Source of the DNA: Stenopsyche tienmushanensis
Taxonomy: Eukaryota > Arthropoda > Insecta > Trichoptera > Stenopsychidae
Length of the DNA stretch: 64,000 bases
Direction: 5' to 3'
Assembly (NCBI GenBank): GCA_008973525.1
Contig: WACJ01000521.1
Span: 992,001 to 1,056,000 of the forward strand
Below are positions 1 to 11,038 of this stretch, piece by piece (positions within the stretch are counted from its first letter, which is position 1; the number at the start of each line of letters is the position of its first letter). The notes under the pieces were generated by a model that saw only the letters and a program-made list of their open reading frames with translations, was not told the DNA's origin and made no database searches. Both the position numbers and the translations under genes were made by a program.

Positions 1-720
1 CGCCATAAACGCTATTCGAAATTCGAATTTCCGCCAGGCTAAGGGATGGAAGCGAAGCCCTCATTACCATAAAACGGAACGTGGAAAACCACACCAATTA
101 CATCCACGCTTTTCAGCAGACAAATAGTGGAATCATTATTTTCGGCAATTGTCTTTTTTTGGCTCGGAATCGCGTCTTCCACAAATTAAATAACTTTTAT
201 GTAATGTTGTACGCTGGAATGTTTCCCTTGCCTTAATTTACGTTTTAAAAGTCGACTGCCTTTTCCTCTATCTTTTAAGTTTGCTTTCTGGAAATAAACG
301 ATTGCTCAAAAATTCATGAAAGCCATTATTTATAGGCGTGCTAAATTCTTACTTATTTTCCGTCCATGATTTTTTTCAGAGTATAAAACTAAATAACTCA
401 GTACGCAACATCAATCACATTTTTTCTACGTTTGTAAATAATTTATAATTTTAAATAATACTTATCTCGACCGATACGATTTAAAAAATGTATTGATGCA
501 TGAAAAAACGACCCTTATGCTTCATCAAGCTGATCAACCCTTGGATTAATAATTATATTCAATTTCACACGCATACAAGGGGTGCATGCAACATTAAACA
601 CTTTCATAATTATGATAATATATAACCTAATTAATAAAAAACTTTATATAACATTGATGTGCCATAATAGAAATCAAGCAATTATGCTTATGATATACAG
701 GGTGTTTTGCACATAGACCG
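1..720. other. Intergenic, no gene seen
   Basis: AT-rich sequence with many stops in all frames. I see no coding exon, RNA gene or clear repeat here. Confidence 0.6.
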
Positions 721-750
721 ACCAAAAAAAATTGTCAGGGTCAATCCTCA

Positions 751-1130
751 GACAAAGAAATCCAATAGTGTCAGATTTGGAGACCGTGCGATCGATGGAT
801 TAGGGCACATCCATTGACAAAGAAATCCAGTGGAGTCAGATCTGGAGATCATGCAAACCACGGATTAGGGCACGTCCATTGACAAAAAAATCCAGTGGAG
901 TCAGATCTGGAGATCATGCAAACCACGGAATAGAGCACATCCCAGGCAAAAAAAATCCAATGGTGTCAGACTAGGAGACCGTGCGATCCATGATTAGGGC
1001 ACGTCCACTGACAAAGAAATCCAGTGGTGTCAGATCAGGAGATAGTGCTATCCATGGATTAGGGCACGCCCACTGACAAAGGAATCCAATGGTGTCAGGT
1101 CTGGAGGCTGTGCAAACCACAAAATAAGGC
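751..1130 (+). repeat. 65-bp tandem repeat, six copies
   Basis: Units begin at about 751, 816, 881, 945, 1010 and 1075, so the period is 65 bp, with one unit of 64. Each unit contains GACAAAGAAATCCAGTGG, then a TCAGATCTGGAGA-like segment, and ends near TTAGGGCACGTCCA. Copies differ by scattered substitutions. The array is a minisatellite-like block with no open frame running through it. Confidence 0.9.
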
Positions 1131-1472
1131 CGCCAAAATAATTAATTTACACGGCAGAGTCACCTGTATACATACCAGAACTGAACCAAAAACTAGAAAG
1201 CTTGGCGGGAAAATTTCTGCAACTGAACTGATTCAAAAATATCGGTTTATTTCGGTTCTAACAACGGTAAACCGATAAAACCGATTTTTTGAGTTCAAAA
1301 AATGTCCTGCTTTTAAGCATATTCTTCAGGTCTTTCAATTGGAACGCTCAACATTTGTTAGGTTATATTTTTAAATAATCATATTTTTAAAGCAATATTT
1401 ATCAAATTTATCATAAATCATTTAATAATATATGACAAATTATTATGAAAGGTTATAACGCTAAACTAGCTG

Positions 1473-1738
1473 AATTCGGGCGAAAATATTTCATGCCGTT
1501 TAGATTCTGTTTTAATTTTCAGTGAATTAATTATACACTTAAACCTTTTTTTGTGCGGTAAGTGCGCTCCGCGTAAAATCGCATAAACAAAGCTATGACA
1601 TACATAGAAAAAGTGAAGATGCGTTCCATGGATTTTAAAAACCGCATAACTTCGAAATCGCACAAAAAGAGGTTTGAGTGTATTAGATTGGATTTGGGGA
1701 TGCAATTTGATTAATGGATTTGATCCATAAATGTTATC
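1473..1738 (-). repeat. 266-bp composite repeat, inverted partner at 8093-8358
   Basis: This block is nearly identical, in reverse complement, to 8093-8358. Similarity stops sharply at both edges. The central 149 bp is a MITE (1534-1682), so the flanks show that a larger unit carrying the MITE was copied. Confidence 0.85.
1534..1682 (-). mobile_element. 149-bp MITE with terminal inverted repeats
   Basis: The ends are TACACTTAAACCTTTTTTTG and its near reverse complement, CAAAAAGAGGTTTGAGTGTA, on opposite edges. Flanking TA dinucleotides fit a Tc1/mariner-type TA target. The body contains GTTATGCGG and GGAACGCAT motifs shared by every copy in this window. An open frame crosses it but is repeat-derived, not a gene. 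Confidence 0.8.
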
Positions 1739-1739
1739 C

Positions 1740-1810
1740 TTAGAGATAAGCGTGATCGTATGGTAACGTTAAATATTATTACATACTATTTCATCTATTA
1801 TTCCATTTTA
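1740..1810. other. Transposon relic interior, non-coding
   Basis: AT-rich interior of copy A. Nothing further is recognised. Confidence 0.4.
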
Positions 1811-2400
1811 ATAAGGTAGTATTCCGTTAGAGTTCAGCGCATTACACAACCGGTCTTCAAAATTTGAGTCGATTAGTTCGATAAATAATCAGCCAATATA
1901 CATACGTCACTGAAACGCAAGGTCTGCTAATAACATCGTTGCTGTGCGTGAGAGAGTACGGGAAACCCCGAGGCCGTCAATTTCTCGTCGTCCATAAGAA
2001 CTTGACCTTTTTGCGACTTCAATTTGGTAATTTTCACATCGGGAATGTGATATAAAACCCATCTGACGGCTCTGGAAGAGTTGGAAGTTAACCTAAATTT
2101 CGCCAAAAAATAATCTTTAGCGATGATGCTCATTTTGGATGATTGGATTTGTGAACAAGCAAAATTATCGGATTTGTATCCCAAAAAACTCGTTGCTTGA
2201 TGCGAGTTTTTGGCCTGGTGGAATTATCGGTCCGTACTTCTTCCTAAGCGAAACCGACATTACCATAACCGTCAACACCGTCAACCGTCAACGTCAACGG
2301 AGGGTCTATGCGCCCAACTGGTCCGTCTTTCGAATCGTTGTCTTTGTCGGTTGCCCATGGGAATGTAAATACTTGCTCAGGTCATGATTTAAACTAAATT

Positions 2401-3289
2401 TATGGCCTAAATTTGCATTTCAAGCACAACTTGTAAATTATTTCAAAAATATATCATAAAAATTAATTTCGACATTGGATTTATTAACAAAAATTGGCAT
2501 TAATGTAAGAATTTATATTATTAAATGTCATTTACATAAAGATCTAATACATGCGGATCAATACCATTCAATTGCGCATAATTTTAATCATACTATAATA
2601 TAACACCACATGATCCCAGCTTATGTAATTATACTAATAATGCCGGGAATCCAGTGAAGCGTTTTAACCGAATCATCCGCTTGAACGGAACAAATCAACT
2701 TATTATGCATTTCCAGCATAATGATTGACTGATCCGTAATCCAGTTATTGAGCATAGGCACTCAATCATCTAACTATCAATAGTCTGTTTCGCAAAATTT
2801 GCTGAACGTTTATTTCATCCAAACAATTCGAAATTTATTAGGAAAGTACGCGAAACGACTCGATGAGAACAAAGGCATTGTTCTCATAGTCATATATTAA
2901 TTATTAGTGGTAGTGCTGGAAATCATACTATCTCCGGAATAGAAAGAGTCTCAGTGTGTTCCCCGGGGAATGGTACTCGGATAAGGTTTTGAATTTACCA
3001 ATACGAAATATGCGACAAAGCCAAAATTGTATGAAGTGAACAGCTCCCGAATGACTTCTGAGAGGATCCCTGTCAAAAAGTTACGTCCTATGACAAATGT
3101 ATGCCACGACTTCCAATGTTCTTCAATGTCCCTATCTATGCTTTATATTCCATAGGATCAAAGTGTTATTTTTAAGACGTAACCTAATTTTGTTATGGAA
3201 TGGGCAAATTTATTGGACAAATAGCTTAATGCTTGAAAATGTAAGTAATGTCCAAAATCATCGCATCGATCGCATGATCTTGGTGATGG
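2401..3289. other. No gene recognised
   Basis: AT-rich sequence with only short open frames. No exon with splice signals and family similarity was seen. Confidence 0.5.
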
Positions 3290-3515
3290 CTACTAAATCG
3301 AGACATTTCTGCAGAAATCTGGACGCTTGAAAACAGTGGCGTAACTACTAATTGCTGAGCTTAGGCGATGCCTAGGGACAATAATCGTCTAATATATGTA
3401 TACATATATGCTTTTCAGATTGTTATATTAAACTTTACCTACCGGTGATGTATTTACTACACATCGACTCGAATAATGGGAATATCAATATGAAATATAA
3501 TTGATACGGGATTCA
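3290..3515 (+). repeat. Interspersed repeat G (GTGGCGTAACTAC family), truncated copy
   Basis: It matches 7640-7930 on the same strand and 59270-59560 inverted. Shared landmarks are CAGTGGCGTAACTACTAATT, the palindrome TAGGCGATGCCTA and TACCGGTGATGTATTTACTA. The copy stops abruptly where a MITE-like element begins at about 3520. Confidence 0.75.
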
Positions 3516-3519
3516 AGTT

Positions 3520-3678
3520 TTTTTTATGCGATTTTTGCTACATTTCATCACATCGATTTGAAGTTATGCGGTTTAAAAAAAAACCACTTTTCTATGTAGT
3601 CCAAATCTTTTTTATGCGGATTTTTTATATGCGACTCCCCGTGGAACGTATTTATCGCATAAAAACAAACCCAAGTGT
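3520..3678 (+). mobile_element. MITE, divergent subfamily copy
   Basis: It contains TTTGAAGTTATGCGGTTT and GGAACGTATTTATCGCA, and ends CCAAGTGT, like the 149-bp MITE. It is closest to the copy at 15045-15267. It abuts repeat G. Confidence 0.6.
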
Positions 3679-4834
3679 TTTTTACAAATACTATTAATAA
3701 TCAATGAACATCCATGTTTCATACGTTTCAATTATGGGAATCCATTTGCGCGGAACGTCCAATTAACGCGTAAATACTGCTTGCACGCGTCGACAAACAT
3801 ATCATATGCACCGGATCAATACTAATAAACGCGAAAGGTCCGATATCTATACGAAATTAATATCGTAGACAATTGCACAATCGATATTTTTACATTGACA
3901 TACTTTTTGATATGCTTGTATAGAACTTAATCTATTTGCAAATTTAAAAATATTTTTATAAAGAACAAAGCCAATCGCACACAGCGAGGAGTGTCGAAAA
4001 TACAAGCGATTTTATCGATATTTTTGCAGCCATCTTCGATAAAATTCCACAATTGAATCATTTCGCCGTTTAAAATACTGTCGTTTCTCTGAAAATACAA
4101 AATTCTGTGTGCTTTAGAAAAGCGGAGCTTTTGTGAAAGCTCCGAGTTAACTATTGAAATCGAATTATCGCAGAGACAATGGGATTTACGTGCAATTGCC
4201 ACAAATGTGTTTCGACGTATTTTAGATATTTTCCATGACGAGAAGATGATTCATCGTCCGTTTGCGATGATTCGGCAGATTTGAGCCCGAAAATATATGT
4301 GTTATTACCTAGCCGACACCGAATTATGTGCAAAAAAGCCGCTTCTTCGCGAAATTTATTCTCAGCCGAGGATCTTTTTTTGTTCTGATCCTTTTTTCTT
4401 AAAGAGCAGAACGTACAGAGCGTGACCGAGGAACAAATGGACGGTATATTCAAAATTGAGATAAAAACTTTTTTCCCCTGGATTATATGTATATCTATAA
4501 GCCACACAGACAGCGGCCAAAAGTTATCCCTTAATTTCTTTTTCTTTCCGACATGAGCGAGATAGATAAAATATAACATGTGTATTTGTTTGCTTTTTCA
4601 ACAAAAGGGAGCATTTATGTAACAATATTATACGATCGATTTCAATTTTAGATAGCCATGGCTCTGATTTATTCCATGACGTTATACTAGCAGTCTTCCA
4701 GTTGTCACAAACAAGTATTGCTTTGAATTTAAATAAACAATCATTGAGCAAATCTGCCCTTTTCTTTATTCCAAAACAAAACTAGTATATAATATATTGA
4801 AACGCGTTTGAGGAAAGTTTTGCAAAGCTAAAGA
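3679..4834. other. Unrecognised region with two linked minus-strand open frames
   Basis: Minus-strand open frames at 4151-4579 and 3927-4202 overlap in different frames and look like one broken coding stretch of about 200 residues. They are slightly less AT-rich than their surroundings. I do not recognise the protein. A decayed transposase or pseudogene fragment would fit. Confidence 0.3.
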
Positions 4835-5066
4835 CTCTCATCGATGCAAATGTATGTCCATACGGAGATCTGTTCATGGACGGATACATGTTCTGTGGAC
4901 ATGTTCGGGCATAGCATTCGATTGCGAGGCGATCATTCGTCCTTGTCAGCGATCTGAAAGATGGACCGTTTGGGCGCCTTGTGGCCACTCTTTCCTTTTT
5001 TAGGGCTTTTTGCAACATATTTGGTAAAAAATGTGTACCTGGGGCCTTTTATGACATCTACGATCA
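4835..5066 (-). repeat. LTR-2 fragment (Ty3/gypsy-like LTR piece)
   Basis: It matches the better LTR copy at 32694-33153 over the GACATGTTCGGG, GTTTGGGC/GTTGGACAC and CTTTTTTAGGGCTTTTTGC landmarks, ending near GGCCTTTTATGACATC. It sits directly against mariner remains. Confidence 0.65.
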
Positions 5067-5074
5067 GGGAAGTA

Positions 5075-6091
5075 GTCCCAGTGGCAAAAATACATAGGTA
5101 ACTCGAGTGAGACTGATCATGACCATGCCTGCAGATGGAACTATTTTCACCTTCTTTGGAACTGATGCTCCTTTGTCTTCCAGGTGGATGTTAGACTCCA
5201 CAGTGCAATAAAACCCCGGGGGGGGAGTCAACCTTACGTTCATCAATCGCTGCTGGGGTAACCCAGCTAACATAAGTTGGGTGCGCAGGTCACCCTGTGC
5301 TGCGTACCCATAAATGGGTGTGTGTAACAGCCGGTTACGATTTAGCTTGATTATGACTTTAGCTGAATATAGCCTCCTCTGGAGGGCGTGGAGAAAAAAG
5401 GGTGGCTGCCTGGATGCGTAGCGTTTCTCGTAGGGCTAAAAGATCAGTGGAAGACACTCTTTGTGTGGCTAGTCTGGGGTAACCCGGAACAGACCATACA
5501 GCATCCCAGGAATTGGGTTTGATTAATAACGAATCCCCAATCCAGTCAGACGCTGTCTGATGTCTGTCTTGTTCCTTTGTCTCATCATCCATGGTTGTGA
5601 ATCGTTGCAAAAACTCGTCTTTATTGCTGTGAAACATTGCCAAATACTGAATTAAAACAAGCCCACGGCACTGTTTTTATTACATTGTGAGCAAACGCGG
5701 CACCCATCTTGCACACAGCTTTTTCATGTTCAAATTTTCAGTCAATGTGCAATGTACAACAATTTTTGAGATGTCTACTATGTCTGCTAGCTCGTGCGCT
5801 TTCATTCGATGGTCATCCAATACAATTTTGTGGATTTTCTTCACGAATGCTGGCGTGGTTACCTCATTTGGTCGAGTATTGCGATGTTCATCTTGGCAGG
5901 TCGTACGGCCTCGTTTAAACTTTGCCATTCAATGTTTTACTTATGCAAACGAAGGAACAAACTCCTCCAATAACGTAACATTCTCTAACCTGAATCTTAA
6001 GCTTTATAAGGTAGGTACTTTTTACCATTTTTTTTTAAACAACATCCGCCATCTATACATTAGGTCGTGTACTTTTGGGACTACCCTTGTA
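5075..6091 (-). mobile_element. Mariner relic, interrupted
   Basis: Read on the minus strand, the element starts near 6091 with a mariner-type end (TACAAGGGTAGTCCCAAAAG). The transposase N-terminus covers 5928-5680 and includes MKKLCARWVPRLLT. The frame continues at 5643 with MAMFHSNKDEFLQRF and reaches the first catalytic position (MDDET) near 5580. The match then stops, with about 370 bp of unrelated repeat following. Mariner-like sequence resumes near 5160 with VPSAGMVM. Frameshifts and the insertion mean it cannot make a transposase. Confidence 0.85.
5182..5560 (+). repeat. Repeat F, copy nested in mariner
   Basis: Its core GGTAACCCAGCTAACAT and the following TGTGCTGCGTACCC match copies at 37880-38060, 48125-48440 and 54360-54640. 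The class is unknown; it may be an end of a LINE. Only about the first 150 bp is shared with the other copies. Confidence 0.5.
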
Positions 6092-7231
6092 TGTGTCTAC
6101 TATTTATAATGATTCGAAATGTTATATTCATTTATAGAAATACAAATGATTATTTATGGTTTAATAAAAGGGTTGTTAAATTTTATGTTGGAAATATGGA
6201 GCGCTGCACACCACATGTGCGGGCATACTCTCTTTTGATCATCCGGGTAGTGGTAGCCCTGCCCTCAAGTAAATAAAAATGTATATATAATGCTCTTTGG
6301 GGTTAGTTATATAAAAATACTATTCAAGCTATTAAAATAATTTTGAACAGCGAGTGACAATGAAAAAGCGATGACTTGCTCAGATCATGATTTGACCTAA
6401 TAAATTTAATAATTTAATCGCAAATATACGTTCCGAAATGAATCAACATCTTAGTTTTCGTCATTATGAATATGATAAAAGACCAAGGTATCCAATAAAT
6501 GGAAAAAATATGCATTTGGTGTAACACACTTTTCATCAAATTTAATGCCATTATCCAAACTAATAACCACATATTTATAAATTACAAATATATTATTATA
6601 ATGTGAAGAAAATTGATGTTGAAATATTGATAATCGACAAAGCTAAAGCGCTTTAAACTTATATAACACTTGTCTCAGCGCATTCTATGGCAATCAATCG
6701 GAATGTACTATAGAGGATCTGGAATTTTCCTCTCCGACGCGATTTTTCATCCCCATTGCGTCGTCTTTATTGCATTTCCATGTAATTTGAACACAATGCA
6801 GACTCACTTTGTCCGCCTATTTTTATTCGTGCGCCCAAGGAAGAGTACAGAGGCGCGTGACGTTTAAATGAAGACATTAAGGCTCCCCTTGAAGGATCAC
6901 GCGTCATATTCCCTGCAAGATATATAGCGTTAATAAAAGAGTCCTGCTCTCTTCCTGTTCTTCCGTCCTACGCGTATAGTCATTCTTTCATGAGGTAATT
7001 CGCCAGCAGGGTAATATGCGACGACAAACATACACAAAATATTCAGCACGCCGTAAATCCTATCTGTCCGGCGCAGCCTCAAACAAATCGCAATCTTCGT
7101 GGATTCTTCTAAAATTAATCACATCCTCACTCAGATACATGTGATGAAAAATTGTTTAAATGTATTATCTTTGCCTTATTTAGAACCAATTCTTCCCTTT
7201 CAGTCCATTGTTTTGACTGTTTTATCATTGG
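6092..7231. other. No gene recognised
   Basis: Only short open frames without similarity were seen. GC rises slightly at 6840-7090, but no splice-bounded exon was found. Confidence 0.45.
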
Positions 7232-7345
7232 GAACTGTGGACATCGCGAGGCGCTCATTTGTTATGTCAACGATCCGAACGGCGGACCGATTGGGCACAT
7301 AGACCATATAGCCACTCCTTCTTTTAAGGTTTTTTAGATATTCTT
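7232..7345 (-). repeat. LTR-2 fragment
   Basis: A short piece with GGACATCGCGAGGCG, GCGGACCGATTGGGCACA and CTTTTAAGG landmarks in the same order as the other LTR-2 copies. Confidence 0.6.
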
Positions 7346-7357
7346 GTTAAAATTATC

Positions 7358-7512
7358 AAGGGTTTTTATAATGGCTTAGATCCTGGACTTATTAATTAAA
7401 GATTAATAAAGTCATACAGGGACGAGCCCATGAGTGAGCGATTGAATTTGCAAAAATCATTAAATTATCATTTATATATAATGATAATTTCGCTACTCAC
7501 TCATAGAGAATC
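7358..7512 (+). mobile_element. tRNA-derived SINE, deleted copy with palindromic tail
   Basis: It begins with ATGGCTTAGATCCTGGACT, the A-box side of the tRNA-like head seen in full at 28433-28735. It then jumps to the shared tail ATTAATAAAGTCATACAGGG. The tail is a long imperfect hairpin whose arms contain GAGTGAG and CTCACTC around AATTATCATTTATATATAAT. Confidence 0.65.
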
Positions 7513-7514
7513 CA

Positions 7515-7935
7515 GGGAATCCAATCCCGGGATTCCAGACGATTTTAGGTGCTCATGAATCCCGGGACTAATAAACATAATCCAGAAAAATTCAGGATTG
7601 AAATTTTTATCTAACCGAAATCGTACACCTCACCAGCACGATGAAGGCTGCTAAATCGAGACTTTTCTGCCGAAATTTGAACGCTTTGAAACAGTGGCGT
7701 AACTACTAATTGGTGAGCTTAGGCGACGCCTAAAGGCAGTAGCTGTCTAATATATGTATACATATATACAGTGCATATATGTTTTTCAAATTGTTATATT
7801 AACCTTTCCCTACCGGTGATGTATTTACTACACCTCAACTCTAATAATGGGAATATCAATATGAAATATAATAGATACGGGTTTCAGAATTTTTGTATTC
7901 CTCCGTAATATAATTACGAATCACATCAAAGTATT
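7515..7935 (+). repeat. Interspersed repeat G, long copy
   Basis: It matches 59095-59660 in reverse complement, including AATCCCGGGA-type segments, ATTGAAATTTTTATCTAACC, CTAAATCGAGAC, GTGGCGTAACTACTAATTGG and TACGGGTTTCAGAATTTTTG. No coding capacity was seen. CAGTGGCGTAAC recalls hAT-type ends, but no paired terminal repeat was found. Confidence 0.7.
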
Positions 7936-8092
7936 ATAATGTATAAGTATTCAACCGCAGCGACGGAAAAAAATAATTTGTTGGGAAATCGGGAATTTTG
8001 CGACTTTTAGTCCGAGTCTGAAAGGAATTTTATCAGTCACATTGATAGTGTTATACGAAAATGGGAGGTCACGCGGTCATCAACGAGAATCT

Positions 8093-8358
8093 GATAACAT
8101 TTATGGATCAAATCCATTAATCAAATTGCATCCATAAATCCAATCTAATACACTCAAACCTCTTTTTGTGCGATTTCGAAGTTATGCGGTTTTTTAAATC
8201 CAAGGAACGCATCTTCACTTTTTTTATGTATGTCATAGCTTTGTTTATGCGATATTACGCGGAACGCATTTACCGCACAAAAAAAGGTTTAAGCGTATAA
8301 TTAATTCACTGCAAATTAAAACAGAATCTAAACGGCATGAAATATTTTCGCCCGAATT
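8093..8358 (+). repeat. 266-bp composite repeat, inverted partner of 1473-1738
   Basis: Near-identical reverse complement of 1473-1738, with the 149-bp MITE at its centre. Confidence 0.85.
8149..8297 (+). mobile_element. 149-bp MITE
   Basis: Ends TACACTCAAACCTCTTTTTG and CAAAAAAAGGTTTAAGCGTA, exactly the same length as the 1534-1682 copy, with a TA at each edge. Confidence 0.8.
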
Positions 8359-8359
8359 A

Positions 8360-10121
8360 CATTTTTGCACATTTAATCCTCAGCTTTAAAATAAACAAGT
8401 CAGAGATCCCATAATTCGTTATCATCCCGTGTATAAATTTGCAGACAAAGCCTTCCCAGCAAAATGCACGATCATCCTGATGAAATGGGTAGATAAAAAA
8501 ATAATAACATGACCTGGATGAAAATGGTGAGGATTCGCATATACACACAAAGGAACATATTATTTGCTAATAGCAGTAGGAAATTGGATTCTTCATACCT
8601 ATAGGGAAATCATGATTCGATCGCTTAAATTTTTGAGCCCTTATTTTGACTCATTGACGCTGAGAATTGTGGAAATCCGTGGAAAATACAGTGTTTCATT
8701 TTCATTCTTTGAAATGTATTAAGGCCATCAAAAGGGGCTTCCCATTTAAATTCAACGAAAATCTTCAAAGGCGTCGCTCATTTTTCACGCAGCTTTTGAG
8801 CAAAAGTTTTTGTTCCACTAAACACCTGGGATGAATAATATGTGCCCGCCGTTGTATTGGGGAAAGTTTTCTCCTGGATGGACCAACTCTCGTTCCGGTT
8901 CGTCGACCCTTAGTAAACTTCCCCAACTTTCGCGCAAAAACCTCCACAGACTATAATGCAGAAGCTCCACTTGACACATAATAAATTCACTACGGCGTCA
9001 AGCGGGAACTTCAGTCCCCTGGCGCTTTATTGACAATTCGGCTCAATTATCAAGTACCACAAAAAAGGTAGCCGACATGCATGTATAAATCGACATTTGT
9101 CATGTGATCATTAGCGGGGAAAAAATAATAAATAATATATTCGAGTCAACTCACGTATTTTTGGTCATTGCTCCGCAATTTACAAGTTTTCAGCCCGGGG
9201 ACTGTAATCAATTACGAACATATTATTAGCATTGCAAAACAAAGAAATAAAAAAGCGACACAACATCCGAGCCTTCATGACGTCCCAACATGCGAGCCTC
9301 GAAAAAATTTGCACAAAATTCCACAAAAGCACTTGATTTTTTCCAATCCGAGCACTAAATATCACATTTTTACAGCTTTCATCGCACGCCACGCGTCTGA
9401 CACTCTGAGAGTCTAAAATTCGGCCATATTTTAAAAGGTCTCGTATATTGACCTCTTTTTCATGCGCCCCCTTATCAGACCGCTTTATAACCGTGTTTAT
9501 GCAAATTTGATGCTTTTTTTCAGCACGCGCATTTTTCCACCCGCGTTTCTCCGGCAAAGCAAACAAGTGTTTTAATGCGTTTCAACCCGTCTGTCAATAA
9601 GATGACCTGAACAGACTTTTTTGCTTTTATAATGATTTTTTTTTTTAATTAGCTATGTATAGATCTTACCAAATCTCCCGGATTGAAATTTAGAATTAAA
9701 AAAAATGTTCGGGATCCTTGTATTTTGAGAAAAAATAATATTTATATTTTTACACCTAGAGTCATTTTTTTTTTCATAGAATTTGTATAAGAAATCACGT
9801 TTTTCTTCATATTCCGTAAGGAAATTTTAATCCTTTCGCTCCATAAAATATTGCATCATTGCGCGCGCATAAGACATCTATCGGTGAAAATTATAATTAT
9901 AAGCGAATTTTCACACCTTTTTATTCGTTATTCAATTTAATAATTTCAGTTTCGCTCATAGATGTCAATGTGTGATCATTTTCGTCGATAATTCTAATTG
10001 TTTATTTTATTTAAAAATAAAATAAATAATACATTGAAAAAATTATTTTAATTATTATGTGTTATTAGACTAAAACTATCTACATAATTAAGCTTATTAT
10101 TTACACGGTAAATAAATTAAA
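8360..10121. other. Intergenic, no gene recognised
   Basis: Includes a 128-residue minus-strand open frame at 9180-9566 of no recognised family. AATAAA-type signals on the minus strand near 10000 (TTTATTTTATTT on plus) could serve the gene ending at 10122. Confidence 0.4.
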
Positions 10122-11038
10122 TCACAGCATCGTAATATGTTTGAGTTCTTCAGCGTCGTCCAATAGAGGATTGCTTGGGCACGATTTAAAAGCATCCTGC
10201 TCCATTGATTTGTCGATGAAATCCTGTTTCAGATGAAAGTCGTTGCTCGTTGATGTATTCGGCGCGTCATACATGGAAGGTTCTTGTTGAAACAAGATTT
10301 GAACTGGACTTTTTCTCTGGACTTGGAATCCTGGAGTTCTTATCTGGGACTGAGGAGTGAGCTGGCAGAGCATTCCCTTGTATAATGCTTGACTTATTAA
10401 ATTGTCGGCGAAAAGTCTCTGATCTGGATACATCTTTCTGAGCTTGGCCACGACCGTGTTTCCTATGGAGTTCTTCTCGTTTGATTTTTTTGGTTCCTTA
10501 TCGCAGTTAGTTTCGGTAGCCGATGCAGGCGTTGATTTGGCTAGCCTTTTATTGCTTTTTAATTTGGCCTTTATGCAAGATGGATTCATGGTGGGGTCCA
10601 GAATGTCCTGCAAACATAAAACATATTAGTAATTGATGCGCATGCTGATTGTTAATCTATTTGAATGTTTCTCACCATTTCTGGCGCCGTCCCCAGAGGA
10701 TCTTCATCGTCGTCGTCTATGCCTCTCAAAAATTTGAATGCATTCCAATATCTCCATTTTGGCTCCACGACATCTTTTGGATTTCCAGATCGTCGACTTT
10801 GAATGATTTTAATTTTTTCTCTTCTGCAAGAAGCCATGTGCGATTTCATCTTCCTTTTGCATACTTCCGTCTCGATGCCCGACTCGGCCGCTACTATCTT
10901 CCAAGCCTCCTCTTTGTTCTCCCTATTGTGGAATCCCCTTACATGGGGATTCCATAAGATACTGTGCTTCTTGAATGCCGTTATCAGTCGCATAGACTCC
11001 GAATAAGTGAGATCCAAATTAATGGGAGCACTGGTCAT
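10122..11038 (-). CDS. MADF-domain DNA-binding protein, two exons
   Basis: Exon 1 is 11038-10676 (121 residues) and exon 2 is 10607-10122 (161 residues plus stop). The 68-bp intron has a GTGAGA donor after codon GAAATG and a TTTGCAG acceptor, phase 0. Residues about 18-104 form a MADF domain: LITAFKKHSILW near the start, conserved Trp at 29, 46 and 95, a CKRKMKSH helix, then WRYWNAFKFL, followed by an acidic DDDDED run. MADF proteins such as Drosophila Adf-1 bind DNA as transcription factors, often with a C-terminal BESS motif; none is clear here. Residues beyond 122 are rich in Lys, Ser and Gln and low-complexity. The start has a good context (GCAGCCATGA). The reading frame is intact, unlike the other genes in the window. 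The target is unknown. Confidence 0.85.

Larger units (their letters stand above)
1327..2400 (+). mobile_element. Tc1/mariner-superfamily relic, copy A
   Basis: The left end CAGGTCTTTCAATTGGAACG matches the left end of a second relic at 52863. Broken reading frames further in resemble a transposase common in insect genomes. One piece near 2085-2110 reads EVNLNFAKK, the lead-in to the catalytic block. Another from about 2140 reads GFVNKQNYRI and then WPGGIIGPYFF, a conserved core of that family. Stops and frame changes make it inactive. A 266-bp repeat at 1473-1738 interrupts it. The right end was not found. Confidence 0.7.

Noticed and set aside
751..1130. CRISPR-like array
   Set aside because: Units are head-to-tail with no unique spacers, and the context is eukaryotic.
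1466..1705. 79-residue minus-strand open frame
   Set aside because: Lies in the MITE-bearing duplicated repeat; its counterpart at 8.1-8.36 kb is not open in the same way.
5687..6109. 140-residue plus-strand open frame
   Set aside because: It is the antisense shadow of the mariner transposase read on the minus strand.
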